Virus record (IMG/VR): IMGVR_UViG_3300022752_000026
Span: 60,942-124,941 of that record
DNA from: a virus
Direction: 5' to 3' (one strand)
DNA length: 64,000 bases
Shown here: in pieces, positions 1 through 15,063 of the stretch
Position numbering within the stretch: position 1 is the stretch's first letter
How the letters are laid out: each line of letters begins with the position of its first letter
Notes under the pieces: generated by a model
Databases searched by the model: none
What the model was told of the DNA's origin: nothing
What the model saw: only the letters and a program-made list of their open reading frames with translations
Made by a program: the position numbers and the translations under genes

Positions 1-1697
1 TGTTTCCATCTCGTGTTTGTGTGACCAGGAATGTATCCAACAGGACAGGTTCTTGTTATGTATAAATTAGGGCTGTTCTTTATCAGTTTTCCAGTTTTTA
101 GGTCAACCACACCATTGCGAACACCAAGTAATTCAGGGTTTTGGTCCCAATCTTCTACTTTCAAACGAATACGAGTATCTGACTGAGCCGAATCAATAGC
201 AGAATTTATTCTGGCTACTGACTTAGAGTCATTGCCCCATCGCACAGTTTTTAGAATTTGGTCATCTTCCGTGTATTGCTTACTTTCAGAGACGATTATT
301 GAACCTAACTTTTTAGTAAGTTCTTTAATATCAAGTTTTTCGTAATCTGGTTTCCAGTGAGAACCGTCCCAGTGGAACCACCCAAGACCTTCTGTGTAGC
401 GAATCATTGGATTGAAAAGGTCTACTAAACGACGACCATTTCCAACGTCAGTGAGGCTTCGTTTTCCAGGAGTTCCACCATCTTCTTCATAGAGAGCATC
501 TTGGTCAGGAGCAATATCTAAGTTTCTATTGAGAAGACTTTGTTCCATAGGAACACCAGCCTCTATAGATTCCCTAAGTCCGTTATACGCTTCTAATGGT
601 GTCAGAGAATAGATTTCTGTTTTTGGACTAACAACTCCAGTCAATGGCTTCAAGTCCCCTGAGCCACGACTTTCTGCCTGAGATTTTTCAGCCCATGATG
701 TTAGCGCTTGTTCCTCTTCAAAAGATGTTCCTGCTGGCCAAAACATATTTGATTTTGGATTATCTGCTACAAAATCTATTGCTCTTCTAGTGTGCATTAG
801 AAGACTGTTTGTTCCTTCTAGCGGCATAGGAGGATTTACTTTTTCAGCATTGAACCGAATCATCGTGGTTTCAATTGCTGTCCTCTGCGCTTCTGTTTGG
901 ACTCCAATTTTATTAGCAAGAGATAAAGCAATCTTGTAAAGACCTACTGCTCTTTCTCCCTCAACCAAACCTTTATCAAGAAGTTTGTCAATATCAAGTC
1001 TTTCTCCGTTAAACTGAAGTTCATCAAATATGCTGTCCCAGTCTCCCGCAGCGTAACTTGTTCCCTTCTTTTTTCTGTTCTTTTTGCGTAAAAATTGAAG
1101 CAGTTCTTCTGGAGCATCTGCAATCTCAATTTGGTCAGGACGCTTCCCGTCAACCCACTCGTAGGTTGTTCCTGAATAGTGTTTTGATGGAGCAATAAGA
1201 ACATAACCGTTATGCTTAATATCAACACCGCGAAGACCTACTTTTTCAAGGTTTCCAATCAAATCTTCGCTTGGGTCACATTTGTAATAAAGATGACGCC
1301 CACGGACACTCTGTGAATTCAATGTGTATGTTCCAGTAAGAGCCTCAATTGTTGGCGGTAAATTTCCATCAACAAGTTCTTCAAACTTAGAAAATGAATC
1401 AGTTCCATCAGAACGAGGGTCAATATCAATCACTAAAAACCCACTAGGACGACATACAACACCTACGTTGTAGTTTGGTTCTGTGTGCCACCAACGCCTA
1501 ATTGTTTCTATATCTGAAGTTGCTGCTTGATTCCATGAAGTAACTGGATGCTTACCAATATCTTTTGGCTCAGCATGAGAACCCCTACATGTACACTTAT
1601 TTCCTTCAGTAATTCCGTGACAGGGGACAATCTTCCAACCAAGATTTGCGTACCACTCGGCAGACGCCAGTAGCAAATTGTTGTTTTCCGATGTCAC
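1..1697 (-). CDS. primase-polymerase / D5-type helicase, partial
   Basis: The reading frame is open from a GTG at 1697 to the left edge, so the C-terminus with the helicase core is missing. An in-frame TGA lies three codons upstream of the GTG, which fixes the start. Residues about 1-180 resemble the bifunctional primase/polymerase (archaeo-eukaryotic primase) fold. The metal motif is D91-I-D93 in VIDIDPR, the phosphate-binding His is H135 in GRHLYY, and a third acidic residue is D159 in GVDIKHNGY. Near the visible end, LLGVRNGVVDLKTGKL is the typical D5_N linker of P4/D5-type phage primase-helicases. The expected role is priming and unwinding at the phage origin. It is transcribed away from the plus-strand genes at 1911. 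The domain call is from motifs by eye. Confidence 0.88.
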   Translation of the reverse strand, partial: MTSENNNLLLASAEWYANLGWKIVPCHGITEGNKCTCRGSHAEPKDIGKHPVTSWNQAATSDIETIRRWWHTEPNYNVGVVCRPSGFLVIDIDPRSDGTDSFSKFEELVDGNLPPTIEALTGTYTLNSQSVRGRHLYYKCDPSEDLIGNLEKVGLRGVDIKHNGYVLIAPSKHYSGTTYEWVDGKRPDQIEIADAPEELLQFLRKKNRKKKGTSYAAGDWDSIFDELQFNGERLDIDKLLDKGLVEGERAVGLYKIALSLANKIGVQTEAQRTAIETTMIRFNAEKVNPPMPLEGTNSLLMHTRRAIDFVADNPKSNMFWPAGTSFEEEQALTSWAEKSQAESRGSGDLKPLTGVVSPKTEIYSLTPLEAYNGLRESIEAGVPMEQSLLNRNLDIAPDQDALYEEDGGTPGKRSLTDVGNGRRLVDLFNPMIRYTEGLGWFHWDGSHWKPDYEKLDIKELTKKLGSIIVSESKQYTEDDQILKTVRWGNDSKSVARINSAIDSAQSDTRIRLKVEDWDQNPELLGVRNGVVDLKTGKLIKNSPNLYITRTCPVGYIPGHTNTRWK

Positions 1698-1803
1698 TAT
1701 GCGTCACTCGCTTCCTCTTACTGGCCCAAAAAGACGGGACAAAGTTTTGCCTCTGGGTGTGGCTTAAGTCAATAGTGACTATACCCCTAATTTTTAATTT
1801 TTG

Positions 1804-1832
1804 CTGACAGACCCGCCGTAGGGGGCTAATAC
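1804..1832 (+). promoter_or_regulatory. candidate promoter in divergent intergenic region
   Basis: The 213-base region between the primase start (1697) and the first plus-strand gene (1911) must hold divergent promoters. The best sigma-70-like pair I see on the plus strand is CTGACA (1804-1809) and TAATAC (1827-1832) with a 17-base spacer; the -10 match is poor. Other TA-rich hexamers such as TATAGA and TATAAG occur downstream at about 1855-1875. This is a weak call. Confidence 0.22.
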
Positions 1833-1910
1833 TAGCCAATACCTGTATAGAAAGTATGCCAAAATACTCTATAAGGCGACCCTGCCGAATACCATCGGGA
1901 ATTGTATACA

Positions 1911-2261
1911 ATGTTTTCACAAATGTCGCCTTTGTCTGAACTTTTGTTCTTAGTTGGAGCAGTAACTACTTTAGTTAGTTTTGCATTGGTTATTTATAAA
2001 ATTGCAAAAAGAATTGATGCTGCTATTGGGGTAGACGGAGAAGGAAGAAGCCTAAGCGAAAGAATGGAAAAAGTTGAATATCAACTTTGGCCAAACAGTG
2101 GAAAATCTTTGATGGACAGAGTTAATCGTCTAGAGGAAACAAGTAACAAAGTATCAGCAGAAATTGCTATTGTCAAAAATTTAGTAACTATTTTAGTTGA
2201 CTCTCATGTCACAAACAACACTCCTAAAAAACCACGCAGTCGCAGAAAGACGTCAGAATAG
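1911..2261 (+). CDS. small membrane protein with coiled-coil tail
   Basis: This gene encodes about 116 residues with one hydrophobic segment at roughly residues 8-31, followed by a charged, heptad-like stretch and a very basic C-terminus (KKPRSRRK). That is a single-span membrane protein with a cytoplasmic coiled coil. A TTG nine bases upstream (1902) is in frame, but the ATG at 1911 sits about ten bases after a GGGA and is the better start. Size and topology fit phage holin-like or membrane-tether proteins of actinophages. No lysin lies next to it, so a lysis role is only a possibility. It is the first gene of the plus-strand block. Confidence 0.6.
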   Translation: MFSQMSPLSELLFLVGAVTTLVSFALVIYKIAKRIDAAIGVDGEGRSLSERMEKVEYQLWPNSGKSLMDRVNRLEETSNKVSAEIAIVKNLVTILVDSHVTNNTPKKPRSRRKTSE

Positions 2262-2365
2262 GCTAAAGCGACACGCCGAGTAGGTATCTTCCTATCGGTA
2301 AGACTTACTGTTACTCTACCGTTCACAAATCCGCCGGGGTTTGTTAGAAACGGAGCATAACTCTT

Positions 2366-2728
2366 ATGAGTCTTGCAGAACGAATAAACAAACTAACACC
2401 AACAGGACCAGGCTTGCCATGTGGTGTTGGAAAGTTAGTGTCTCAACTTGGTGATGTTGATAGGGAAGCACTTATTGCTCTTTTTGATGCTAGCCCATAC
2501 CCTAACGGTGTGTCAAATAGATTGATTTTTAGAATTCTAGAAGAAGAGGGCTACAACATAGCATTTGCCTCTATTAGATTACATAGGTCTAAAAATTGCA
2601 GATGCTTTATTGGAAAAAATAGTCCTTACCGCAATAACCCAGTAACGATTCCTGAAGTTCCTACAACATCAAAAAATGTCTCCATTGGGAAGAAAACAAA
2701 GTCGCGGGCGGGGGCTAAAAATAAATGA
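2366..2728 (+). CDS. helix-turn-helix protein, possible small terminase-like
   Basis: A 120-residue protein. Residues about 25-75 have the helical pattern of an HTH domain (DREALIALFD, then a turn at GVSNRLIFRIL and a basic recognition-like stretch around RLHRSKNCRC). The C-terminus is lysine-rich. A GGAG lies 10 bases before the ATG. The stop overlaps the metallophosphoesterase start by four bases, so the two are translationally coupled. Similar short HTH proteins in actinophages are annotated either as DNA-binding proteins or as small terminase subunits. Without a large terminase in view I cannot choose between these. Confidence 0.55.
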   Translation: MSLAERINKLTPTGPGLPCGVGKLVSQLGDVDREALIALFDASPYPNGVSNRLIFRILEEEGYNIAFASIRLHRSKNCRCFIGKNSPYRNNPVTIPEVPTTSKNVSIGKKTKSRAGAKNK

Positions 2729-3957
2729 AAAAAGTTGCTGAGGAGAAAGACCCTAACTCACTCCTAAAAGCAATCCATGAAAAGTTATCTTCTCCTGGAG
2801 TCACTGGAAGCGACACAAAACAGTCTGCTCCAGCAGAAGAATGGCGACCACGAATTGAACTTGACGAAAATGGCGGGTTTTTAGTCTCTACTCCAAGAAA
2901 AGACAACAACGCTGATTCCGAGGAAATTCTAAAAGAATTTAATTTAGACCCGAAGCAGTGGGCGGTAGTTGGAGTTAGAACAAGTAGGTGGCAAAAGCAT
3001 GATGAAGACTGGCTTACTTCATACAGACTAACATTAGTCCCTAAAGCAGTAGAAACTGCTCTCCAAGAAGATGTTGAAAAAATAAAGAAAAAATTAGAAA
3101 CATGGAAGCCTCTATCTAAGCCAAAGAAAAAACAAAAAACTGGCTTGGCTTTTGTAGTTGCACCTAGCGACCAACAAATAGGAAAAAGAGCAAACAGCAC
3201 TGGGACAGATGAAATAGTTTCAAGAATTCTTGATGTTACAGAGAAAGCAGTCCATAGGTATCAAGAGTTAGAAGCGGCAGGAAGACCTCTTTCAAAAGTA
3301 GTCATTGCTCTCCTTGGAGACCATGTAGAGGGAAATACCTCTCAAAATGGAAAACTACAAAGCACCTATGCTTCAGATTTAGGACTTACCGAACAAATTA
3401 GAGTTGCTAGACGAGTTTTACTTGCACAAATCAAAGCATTTTCTGAAGTATGTCCAAACATAGTTGTGGCTGTTGTAAACGGAAACCACGATGAAGTTAC
3501 TAGACAAGTTAGTGTTGACCCAGCGGAAGGTTGGAATACAGAAATAGTAAGTTCAGTCTCAGATGTTTGCCGCGAAGTAAAAGAACTTTCTAAAGTAGAG
3601 TTTAGATTTCCTCAGAGTGGTCATCAAACTTTAGCCCTAGATGTGAACGGAACTATGCTTGGTCTATTCCACGGGCATCAAATGAAGAGTGGCGGAGCCT
3701 TGAAATATATTTCTGGGCAAGCCGCTGGAAATACCCCTATTGGCCGCTGTGATGTATGGCTTTCTGGGCACTACCATCACTTTAGGTCAGAGGACATTGG
3801 TCAAAGGTTTTGGGCACAATGTCCGACCCTAGACGGTGGCTCTGGCTGGTTTAGGGACAGAGTTGGCCTTGAGTCGGACCCAGGATTATTGACTATGGTT
3901 ATAGGAGAAGGACACTCTCCTAAACAGGATATTAGTATAATTAGCACTAAGTGCTGA
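2725..3957 (+). CDS. calcineurin-like metallophosphoesterase
   Basis: A 410-residue protein. The C-terminal two thirds carry the metallophosphoesterase motifs in order: a motif-I-like D149-Q-Q151, GDHVEG (198-203), NGNHDE (252-257), HGH (316-318) and GHYHH (348-352). The usual first motif is D-x-H; here the His is replaced by Gln, so one metal ligand may be missing or supplied elsewhere. The N-terminal 140 residues are charged, Lys/Glu-rich and without a recognised fold. Family members of this size in phages are Mre11/SbcD-like nucleases or phosphodiesterases; the substrate cannot be read from the sequence. It is coupled by a four-base overlap to the HTH gene. Confidence 0.8.
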   Translation: MKKVAEEKDPNSLLKAIHEKLSSPGVTGSDTKQSAPAEEWRPRIELDENGGFLVSTPRKDNNADSEEILKEFNLDPKQWAVVGVRTSRWQKHDEDWLTSYRLTLVPKAVETALQEDVEKIKKKLETWKPLSKPKKKQKTGLAFVVAPSDQQIGKRANSTGTDEIVSRILDVTEKAVHRYQELEAAGRPLSKVVIALLGDHVEGNTSQNGKLQSTYASDLGLTEQIRVARRVLLAQIKAFSEVCPNIVVAVVNGNHDEVTRQVSVDPAEGWNTEIVSSVSDVCREVKELSKVEFRFPQSGHQTLALDVNGTMLGLFHGHQMKSGGALKYISGQAAGNTPIGRCDVWLSGHYHHFRSEDIGQRFWAQCPTLDGGSGWFRDRVGLESDPGLLTMVIGEGHSPKQDISIISTKC

Positions 3958-4062
3958 TTGATTTTTGTCTCAGTTTCAAACTCGTGTGCTTAAAAACAAC
4001 GTAAAATTAGAACAACAATAGGCGCATTGTATCTTGTCCGCTTTAGGGGTCATGGAGTGTAA

Positions 4063-8634
<4,572 letters not shown>

Positions 8635-8637
8635 TAA

Positions 8638-9687
8638 ATGGCTATTGATTTTCCTAATTCGCCCTCGTTAAATCAAACTTACACTTATGGTGGACAGCAA
8701 TGGAAGTGGACCGGAACCACATGGGATTTAGTTGTAACTCAAGTTGTAGGCCCTACCGGACCGACTGGAGCAACTGGAGCAGCAAGTACAGTTCCTGGTC
8801 CAACTGGTTCTACTGGACCTACTGGAAGATATGGCTCGTTTGCTCTTTCATCTTCAACTCCACCTGCTACACCAGCGCTTGGTGATGCTTGGTTTGATTC
8901 AACAACTGGACAAATTTATGTTTACTACGACGGTTATTGGGTTGAGTCTGCATCAAGTATTGCTGGAGTCACTGGACCAACTGGTCCACTTGGACCAACA
9001 GGACCTACTGGTTCTCAAGGAAATATTGGTTTATTAGGACCAACAGGACCTACTGGAGCAGCAAGTACAGTTGCTGGACCAACTGGACCGACTGGACCAA
9101 CAGGGCCATCTGTAACTGGACCAACTGGTCCTCGTGGACTTACTGGACCAACTGGGCCAGGAGTTACAGGACCTACAGGTCCTACGGGAACTCAGGGTCC
9201 TCAATATTCTTCAAATGTTTTAGCACGTCGTCATAGCACAACACAAAACATTTCTTCTGGAATTGAAACAAGAGTTCAGTGGAATATTACTGACCCAGAT
9301 AACTCTAGAGGCAGCGTCTCCTTAACTTATGACGGAGCAACTCAAGTTGGAAGATTTACAAACAACTCTGGAACAACTAAAACTTATTTAGTTACATGGC
9401 AAATAAATTTTGGACCAGACCCTGTTGGAGCAAGAGCAACTTGGCTGTGGCACAACAACACTCTAAACGGAAGCGGTGCTGCTCAAAAGCGTCAAGGAGA
9501 GGTTCACACTGGAATCAACAATGACTTTACTGTGGTCACATCTTCAACTATTGCTGTTTTAGATAACGGAGAGTTTTTTGAGATTTGGGCATGGCAAAAT
9601 TCTGGAAACGAACTTCAAATGGGTGGTTCTGTTGGTCTAAGAGTTGATTCTGGATATTCCAATAAAATTCAAGTGGTGGAGATTTAA
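8638..9687 (+). CDS. collagen-like fibre with IDFPNSP N-terminus, 349 aa
   Basis: The first 32 residues carry the motif [11 protein letters not shown] followed by W.W.GT.W, shared with the genes at 9690 and 12184. This is probably a common docking segment. One module B insert (about residues 62-105, GDAWFD...YVYYDGYW) is followed by Gly-X-Y repeats to about residue 185. A C-terminal globular domain of about 155 residues follows, which looks like a beta-sandwich (W-rich, [13 protein letters not shown]), presumably the receptor-binding tip. It starts three bases after the previous stop and two bases before the next gene, so it belongs to the same operon. Confidence 0.87.
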   Translation: MAIDFPNSPSLNQTYTYGGQQWKWTGTTWDLVVTQVVGPTGPTGATGAASTVPGPTGSTGPTGRYGSFALSSSTPPATPALGDAWFDSTTGQIYVYYDGYWVESASSIAGVTGPTGPLGPTGPTGSQGNIGLLGPTGPTGAASTVAGPTGPTGPTGPSVTGPTGPRGLTGPTGPGVTGPTGPTGTQGPQYSSNVLARRHSTTQNISSGIETRVQWNITDPDNSRGSVSLTYDGATQVGRFTNNSGTTKTYLVTWQINFGPDPVGARATWLWHNNTLNGSGAAQKRQGEVHTGINNDFTVVTSSTIAVLDNGEFFEIWAWQNSGNELQMGGSVGLRVDSGYSNKIQVVEI

Positions 9688-9689
9688 TT

Positions 9690-11084
9690 ATGCCTATTGA
9701 TTTTCCTAATTCTCCTACACTCAATCAGGAATATGTTTCTGGAAACTTAACTTATCGTTGGAATGGAACAGCATGGCGTTTAGTTAGAACAATTGCTGCC
9801 GGTGCTACTGGACCAGTTGGACCAACTGGTCCACAAGGAATTCAAGGAATTCAAGGACCAACAGGACCTCAAGGGACTACTGGTCCAACAGGTTCTGGTC
9901 CTACAGGTCCAACAGGTCCAGTTTCAACAGTTCCAGGTCCTACAGGTCCGCAAGGTCCAACTGGACCACTTGGGCCGCAAGGTATTCAAGGAAACACCGG
10001 ACCAACAGGTCAAACAGGTGCAACTGGCCCTACTGGTGTTCGTGGATTCCAAGGTCCAACAGGGCCGCAAGGAAATGTGGGCGCTACTGGACCAACAGGA
10101 GCGACTGGTCCTCAAGGTATTCAAGGAATTACTGGTCCTACAGGTCAGCAAGGCATAACTGGTCCTACAGGTCAGCAAGGACAAGGACTAAACATTCTTG
10201 GTTCTTATGCAACTTTGGCAGCATTACAAGCAGCACGTCCTATTGGTAATGCTGGAGAAGGATATTTAGTTGTTGGTGTTCTGTATGTCTGGGACCCAGC
10301 AACAAGTCAATGGATTAGTGCTGGAAATATTCAAGGTCCTACAGGACCAACAGGTCCAACATCAACTGTTGCTGGGCCAACTGGACCTACTGGTGCAAGC
10401 GGCGGAATTACTTACACAATCACAAATAATGGAGCAACCTCCTACACAATAAATGGAAACACAAACCCAACGCTTTATTTAATTCGTGGAAATAGATATG
10501 TTTTCAATATAAGCGCTAGCGGTCATCCATTTAGAATTCAAACAAGTGTTAATACTGGTGGATACATTTCAGGAAATCAATACACAACAGGAGTGACAAA
10601 TCCTGGAACAGCAGTAGGAACTCTTACATGGGAAGTTCCACTTAATGCTCCGTCCACTCTTTATTATGTTTGTGAATTTCATTCAATTATGGGTGGACAA
10701 ATTGTTATTACAGATATTGGACCTACTGGTCCTACTGGAGGAACTGGACCTACTGGACCAGCGTTTTATGAACTTACATCTAATACATACACAACATCAA
10801 CAACATTATCATCTAGTGATGCTTTCAAAATAGTAAAAATTACTTCTTCAGGAAGTGCTGATATTACTATTCCTTTAGACGGAACAGGTGGATACACATT
10901 CCCTGTTGGAACTCAAATTGTTGTTGTCCAATATGGAATTGGGCAACTAACCTTTGTCCCTTCTGCATCTGTTACTTTGTATTCAGAAGGTAGTAAGAGA
11001 AAAACATCCCAACAATATGCTACTGCTTCACTTATAAAAATGGGTAACAATGAATGGCTTTTGAGCGGAAGTTTGTCAGCATAA
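9690..11084 (+). CDS. collagen-like fibre with cupredoxin-like domain
   Basis: A 464-residue protein. It has the [11 protein letters not shown] docking segment (residues 2-32), Gly-X-Y repeats, one module A insert (about 165-220) and more repeats. A domain at about 238-343 has the length and strand pattern of a cupredoxin, with H279 in SGHPFRI and C328-x2-H331-x2-M334 in [12 protein letters not shown]. These four residues match the order of type 1 copper ligands, although plastocyanin has four residues rather than two between His and Met. After a short collagen stretch there is a C-terminal beta-rich domain (about 365-464). The stop overlaps the next start as TAATG. Copper binding is inferred, not shown. 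Confidence 0.85.
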   Translation: MPIDFPNSPTLNQEYVSGNLTYRWNGTAWRLVRTIAAGATGPVGPTGPQGIQGIQGPTGPQGTTGPTGSGPTGPTGPVSTVPGPTGPQGPTGPLGPQGIQGNTGPTGQTGATGPTGVRGFQGPTGPQGNVGATGPTGATGPQGIQGITGPTGQQGITGPTGQQGQGLNILGSYATLAALQAARPIGNAGEGYLVVGVLYVWDPATSQWISAGNIQGPTGPTGPTSTVAGPTGPTGASGGITYTITNNGATSYTINGNTNPTLYLIRGNRYVFNISASGHPFRIQTSVNTGGYISGNQYTTGVTNPGTAVGTLTWEVPLNAPSTLYYVCEFHSIMGGQIVITDIGPTGPTGGTGPTGPAFYELTSNTYTTSTTLSSSDAFKIVKITSSGSADITIPLDGTGGYTFPVGTQIVVVQYGIGQLTFVPSASVTLYSEGSKRKTSQQYATASLIKMGNNEWLLSGSLSA

Positions 11085-12010
11085 TGATAAGAACTTTACA
11101 TGGTGTTTTTTCGGCAAGAACTAGAGCCGCATCTCCTGGAACTTTTACTCAGCAGACATCTACTTTTCTTTCTACTGATGAAATTTTGTCTATTCAATAT
11201 CTAAATGGAAAATTTTGGACAGTTGGAACTTCTGCAAAAATGGCAGATTCTGTAGATGGTCTAAGTTGGACTTCGCGTCCAAGTTCTTTTGGAACTTCTA
11301 TTATTTATGATATTACTTATGGTGCTGCTCTTCTTGTTGCAGTTGGGGGAACTGGAAAACTAGCAACATCATCAAATGCTGGGAGTAGTTGGATTCAAAG
11401 AGCAAGTTCTTTTATCACAACATCAATATTCCATGTTACTTATGCAAATAACACTTTTGTTGCTGTAGGAGCAAGTGGAAAGATTGCTACATCAACTGAT
11501 GGGATTACTTGGACACAAGTTGCTGATTCTTCTTTTGCTGGTTCTTTTATTTATGGAATTACTTATGGTAATGGATTATTTGTTGCTGTAGGAGCAAGTG
11601 GGAAAATAGCATATTCTAGTGATAACGGAATAACATGGACAGCAGTTCCAGTGTCTAATTTTGGAACAAGTCAAATAAATTCAATTACATATGCAAATTC
11701 AACATATGTTGCCGTTGCTAATGATGGAAAAATTGCTACATCAACTGACGCCATAACATGGATACAAAGAAGCAACACTTTTTCTGGGTTGGCCATTAAA
11801 GATGTTTCATTTGGAGCAGATATTTTTACAGCAGTTGGTGTAAATGGTCAGATGGCATACTCTGTTGATGGAAGAAGTTGGTCTTCTGTCACTTCTTCTT
11901 TTGGAACAACAAATATAAATTCTATTACTTATGGTCTTGTAAATTTATCAAATGGATTTGCTATAGCAGGAGCAGAAGGAAAAATTGCAACGTCAGCGGT
12001 TGCGAATTAG
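11084..12010 (+). CDS. seven-repeat beta-propeller virion protein
   Basis: The start is the ATG at 11084, coupled to the previous stop in TAATG; an upstream in-frame ATG at 11054 would lie inside the fibre gene. The 308-residue protein consists of seven repeats of about 40 residues, each with I..I.Y....FVAVG..GKIATS.D...W. This is the pattern of a BNR/Ycf48-like propeller, and seven copies would close one seven-bladed ring. In this context it is probably a fibre tip or adhesin, with glycan binding an obvious possibility. No sialidase catalytic residues are evident, so I do not call it an enzyme. Confidence 0.8.
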   Translation: MIRTLHGVFSARTRAASPGTFTQQTSTFLSTDEILSIQYLNGKFWTVGTSAKMADSVDGLSWTSRPSSFGTSIIYDITYGAALLVAVGGTGKLATSSNAGSSWIQRASSFITTSIFHVTYANNTFVAVGASGKIATSTDGITWTQVADSSFAGSFIYGITYGNGLFVAVGASGKIAYSSDNGITWTAVPVSNFGTSQINSITYANSTYVAVANDGKIATSTDAITWIQRSNTFSGLAIKDVSFGADIFTAVGVNGQMAYSVDGRSWSSVTSSFGTTNINSITYGLVNLSNGFAIAGAEGKIATSAVAN

Positions 12011-12020
12011 GTGAATTAAT

Positions 12021-12197
12021 ATGAAGTATACTTATACAATAACCGAAGATTTGAGATGCATAGTCTCCTTGGATGGGCAAGAAATTGACAACTCGGGTCC
12101 ATGGGAATCAATGGAATCTGCTTCAGCGTGGGCTAAAAATTATGTTGATGAGTTAAACTTAATCAGTAACGAGGAGGGTACAGATGCCAGCGATTGA
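12021..12197 (+). CDS. small conserved-looking protein, 58 aa
   Basis: The ATG at 12021 opens a 58-codon frame that ends at TGA 12195-12197 and overlaps the next gene by 14 bases. The protein starts MKYTYTI and contains [22 protein letters not shown], an amphipathic helix after a short beta hairpin. Small proteins with a similar GPW...A..WA..YV pattern occur near fibre genes in other aquatic phages, but I cannot name a function. Tight spacing (10 bases after the propeller stop) and overlap support it being real. A role as a fibre assembly factor is a guess. Confidence 0.6.
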   Translation: MKYTYTITEDLRCIVSLDGQEIDNSGPWESMESASAWAKNYVDELNLISNEEGTDASD

Positions 12198-15063
12198 TTT
12201 TCCTAATTCGCCTTCCTTAAACCAAGAATTTTCTTCTGGTGGAAATACTTGGCGTTGGACTGGTTCTGTTTGGCAAGTTGTAAGAATTGTTCCTACTGGA
12301 CCTACAGGTCCTCAGGGTATTCAAGGAGCGACAGGTCCAACTGGTGCAACAGGTCCTCAAGGGCAAGGTCTCACTGTTCTTGGTTCTTACAATACATATG
12401 CAGAACTTATTGCTGCTGACCCAACGGGCTCTGCGGGTGAGGCTTACATTGTTGCTGGTGATTTGTATGTGTGGAACGTTCTCAATAATACATGGACAGA
12501 TGTAGGAAGCCTTCAAGGTCCTACAGGTCCTACAGGTGCTACAGGTCAACTTGGTCCTACTGGTCCAGCAGTAACTGGTCCTACAGGTCCTACTGGTTCT
12601 ACTGGACCACAAGGTGCATCAATCACAGTTAAGGGAAGTGTTGCTACTTCTGCAAATCTTCCTCCATCAGGAAACAACATCAATGACGCTTATATTGTCT
12701 TAGATGATGGTGATTTATATGTATGGACAGCGGCTTTATCTTGGTCAAACGTAGGACAAATTGTTGGACCAACAGGACCTACAGGTCCTGGAGTTACTGG
12801 TCCTACTGGTCCAATCGGTCCTCAAGGAAAAGACTATCAATCAACTGATGGAACTGGCATACCTACAGAAACTTATATTGGTGCTGGTGCTCCTACTGCT
12901 CCAACATCTGGAGATATTTGGTTTGATATTGATGACCTTGGGCCAAATGCATTTATTTATGCTGGGGTTACTGCTCCAAATCCAGCAGACTTTTTATTCT
13001 GGGCATCTGAAAATGACCCAGTTGAAGAATTAATTTTTTCTGACCCAGAAGCACCTACAGGTCCACGATATGAAGGCGACTTGTGGATTGATGAAGACGA
13101 TATTGATTTAGATTATTTATCTATCGGACCAACAGCACCACCAACAACTACTGCTCTTTGGGTTGATACATCTGAAGAAGAATTTTTAATTGGTGCTACT
13201 GGTCCAACTGGACCAACTGGACCACAAGGCGTTGCTGGACCTAGTGGAGGTCCTACAGGTGCAACTGGACCAATGGGTCCAACAGGTCCTACAGGGATGA
13301 CAGGACTTACTGGAATGCCTGGTCCTGCTGGTAGCACAGGACCAACAGGTGCAACTGGACCTGCTGGAACAAATGGAACTACTGGACCAACAGGTGCAAC
13401 TGGAGCACTTGGGCCAACTGGTCCTAGTGGTGGACCTACTGGTCCTCAAGGAAATACTGGTCCTGCCGGACCGACTGGGCCAACTGGACCACAAGGTCTA
13501 AATGGTGCAAAAGGTGATACAGGAAATCAAGGACCTACGGGAGTTTCTGGTCCTACTGGACCAGCCGGCGCTACAGGTCCTACAGGTGCAACGGGAGCAG
13601 CATCAACAGTAACTGGACCGACTGGTGCGACTGGTTTGACTGGTGCGACTGGTCCTACAGGTGCTCAAGGAATAACAGGACCTACAGGAGCAACGGGGCA
13701 AGCAACTCTTACTCGTTATCGTTATGTAGCAACTGCTGGACAGACAAGTATTTCTGGTATTGATGCTAATGGACTGACTTTGTCTTACACATCTGGTCTT
13801 GAGCAGGTTTACATCAATGGTGTATTACAAACTCGTGGTCAAGATTATGTAGCAACAAATGGAACATCTATTACTGGAATTCCTGCTTTAGCAGTAAATG
13901 ATGAAATTGTTATTTTGACTATTGGTGGATTCAATGTTGCTGACACAATTCCACTATCAACTATTGATGCTAAAGCAGATTTAGTAGTTGGAACTGCTGA
14001 TAACGCTGTGACAAGACTTGGAGTTGGTTCAGACTTCAGCATATTGTTTGCAGATAGCAGCACTGTAAGCGGACTCCGCTGGGGAAGCACTTATCAAGTA
14101 TCTGGAAAGAACCAACTGCTCAACGGAGACTACAGCGTGTGGCAGCGTGGTACTGGAACATTTACTTTGACTGCTCCAACTTTTGTAATGACTGCTGACC
14201 GCTGGCGTGCTGGAGGAAATGGAAACGTAACTCGTCAGTCTTTTGTAGTCGGAAACTCAATTGTTGGATATGAGCCAGCATTTTTCTTACGCTACACAAT
14301 TACATCAAATAGCCAAAACTACGAACTTATGAACCGCATGGAAGACGTAAGAACGCTTGCTGGTCAAGTAGCCACTGTCTCCTACTGGGCAAAACTATCT
14401 AGTGGCGTTGATACGCTTACAATTTTGCCTAGATTAGTTCAAGATTTTGGAACTGGTGGCTCTCCATCAGCAACTCTTCCTACAAACTTAAGCGTCCCAA
14501 CTCTTACTACTTCGTGGCAAAGATTTACTTCAACTATTACAGTTCCTTCCATATCTGGAAAGACTTTAGGAACAAACAACGACTCAAGTTTGTATCTATC
14601 TTTCCAAGTATCTAATACAGGAACTGGAGCAGTAGATTTCTGGGGAGTGCAGGTAGAACCAGGAAATACTGCAACTCCTTTTGTGACAAAGGGAGGCTCG
14701 TATGATGAAGAACTTTCTTTCTGTCAAAGATTCTACTATCGCCAGACTGCTCCAAGTGCTAACACTCGTTTTGCAATTGGAAATGCTACTTCAGCAACTA
14801 ACGTATCAGGAACAGTAGTTCTTCCTACAACTATGAGAGTAGCGCCTACAGCGATTGATTTCTCAACTCTTGGAGCATTTTCAAGTGGAGCAAATATTGC
14901 TATTACCGCAGCAACTCTTGATACAACAGCAGTAGGTCTTAATTCTGCTGCAATCAACTTTACTGTTGCTGCTGGCCTTACTCAGGATAGAACTTACTGG
15001 ATTGTGGCCAACAACTCCACTAGCGGATTCCTTGGTATTAGCGCAGAGATTAGGAACGAATAA
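12184..15063 (+). CDS. collagen-like fibre with carbohydrate-binding-like tip, 959 aa
   Basis: It begins with the [11 protein letters not shown] docking segment and has two module A inserts (near 12362-12520 and 12614-12765). An acidic insert with repeated GDIWFDIDD / GDLWIDEDD motifs lies at about residues 238-335. A long Gly-X-Y stalk runs to about residue 510. The C-terminal 450 residues include a linker and a jelly-roll-like domain with [16 protein letters not shown] and WGVQVE motifs, typical of carbohydrate-binding tips in phage fibres. An upstream GAGGAGGGTAC lies just before the start. The stop overlaps the next ATG (TAATG). It is probably a receptor-binding protein. Confidence 0.87.
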   Translation: MPAIDFPNSPSLNQEFSSGGNTWRWTGSVWQVVRIVPTGPTGPQGIQGATGPTGATGPQGQGLTVLGSYNTYAELIAADPTGSAGEAYIVAGDLYVWNVLNNTWTDVGSLQGPTGPTGATGQLGPTGPAVTGPTGPTGSTGPQGASITVKGSVATSANLPPSGNNINDAYIVLDDGDLYVWTAALSWSNVGQIVGPTGPTGPGVTGPTGPIGPQGKDYQSTDGTGIPTETYIGAGAPTAPTSGDIWFDIDDLGPNAFIYAGVTAPNPADFLFWASENDPVEELIFSDPEAPTGPRYEGDLWIDEDDIDLDYLSIGPTAPPTTTALWVDTSEEEFLIGATGPTGPTGPQGVAGPSGGPTGATGPMGPTGPTGMTGLTGMPGPAGSTGPTGATGPAGTNGTTGPTGATGALGPTGPSGGPTGPQGNTGPAGPTGPTGPQGLNGAKGDTGNQGPTGVSGPTGPAGATGPTGATGAASTVTGPTGATGLTGATGPTGAQGITGPTGATGQATLTRYRYVATAGQTSISGIDANGLTLSYTSGLEQVYINGVLQTRGQDYVATNGTSITGIPALAVNDEIVILTIGGFNVADTIPLSTIDAKADLVVGTADNAVTRLGVGSDFSILFADSSTVSGLRWGSTYQVSGKNQLLNGDYSVWQRGTGTFTLTAPTFVMTADRWRAGGNGNVTRQSFVVGNSIVGYEPAFFLRYTITSNSQNYELMNRMEDVRTLAGQVATVSYWAKLSSGVDTLTILPRLVQDFGTGGSPSATLPTNLSVPTLTTSWQRFTSTITVPSISGKTLGTNNDSSLYLSFQVSNTGTGAVDFWGVQVEPGNTATPFVTKGGSYDEELSFCQRFYYRQTAPSANTRFAIGNATSATNVSGTVVLPTTMRVAPTAIDFSTLGAFSSGANIAITAATLDTTAVGLNSAAINFTVAAGLTQDRTYWIVANNSTSGFLGISAEIRNE

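Noticed and set aside
1606-1920. Antisense frame of 104 codons across the divergent intergenic region.
   Set aside because: It overlaps the primase start in another frame and the plus-strand gene start. Its product has no recognisable pattern, whereas the primase frame carries clear motifs.
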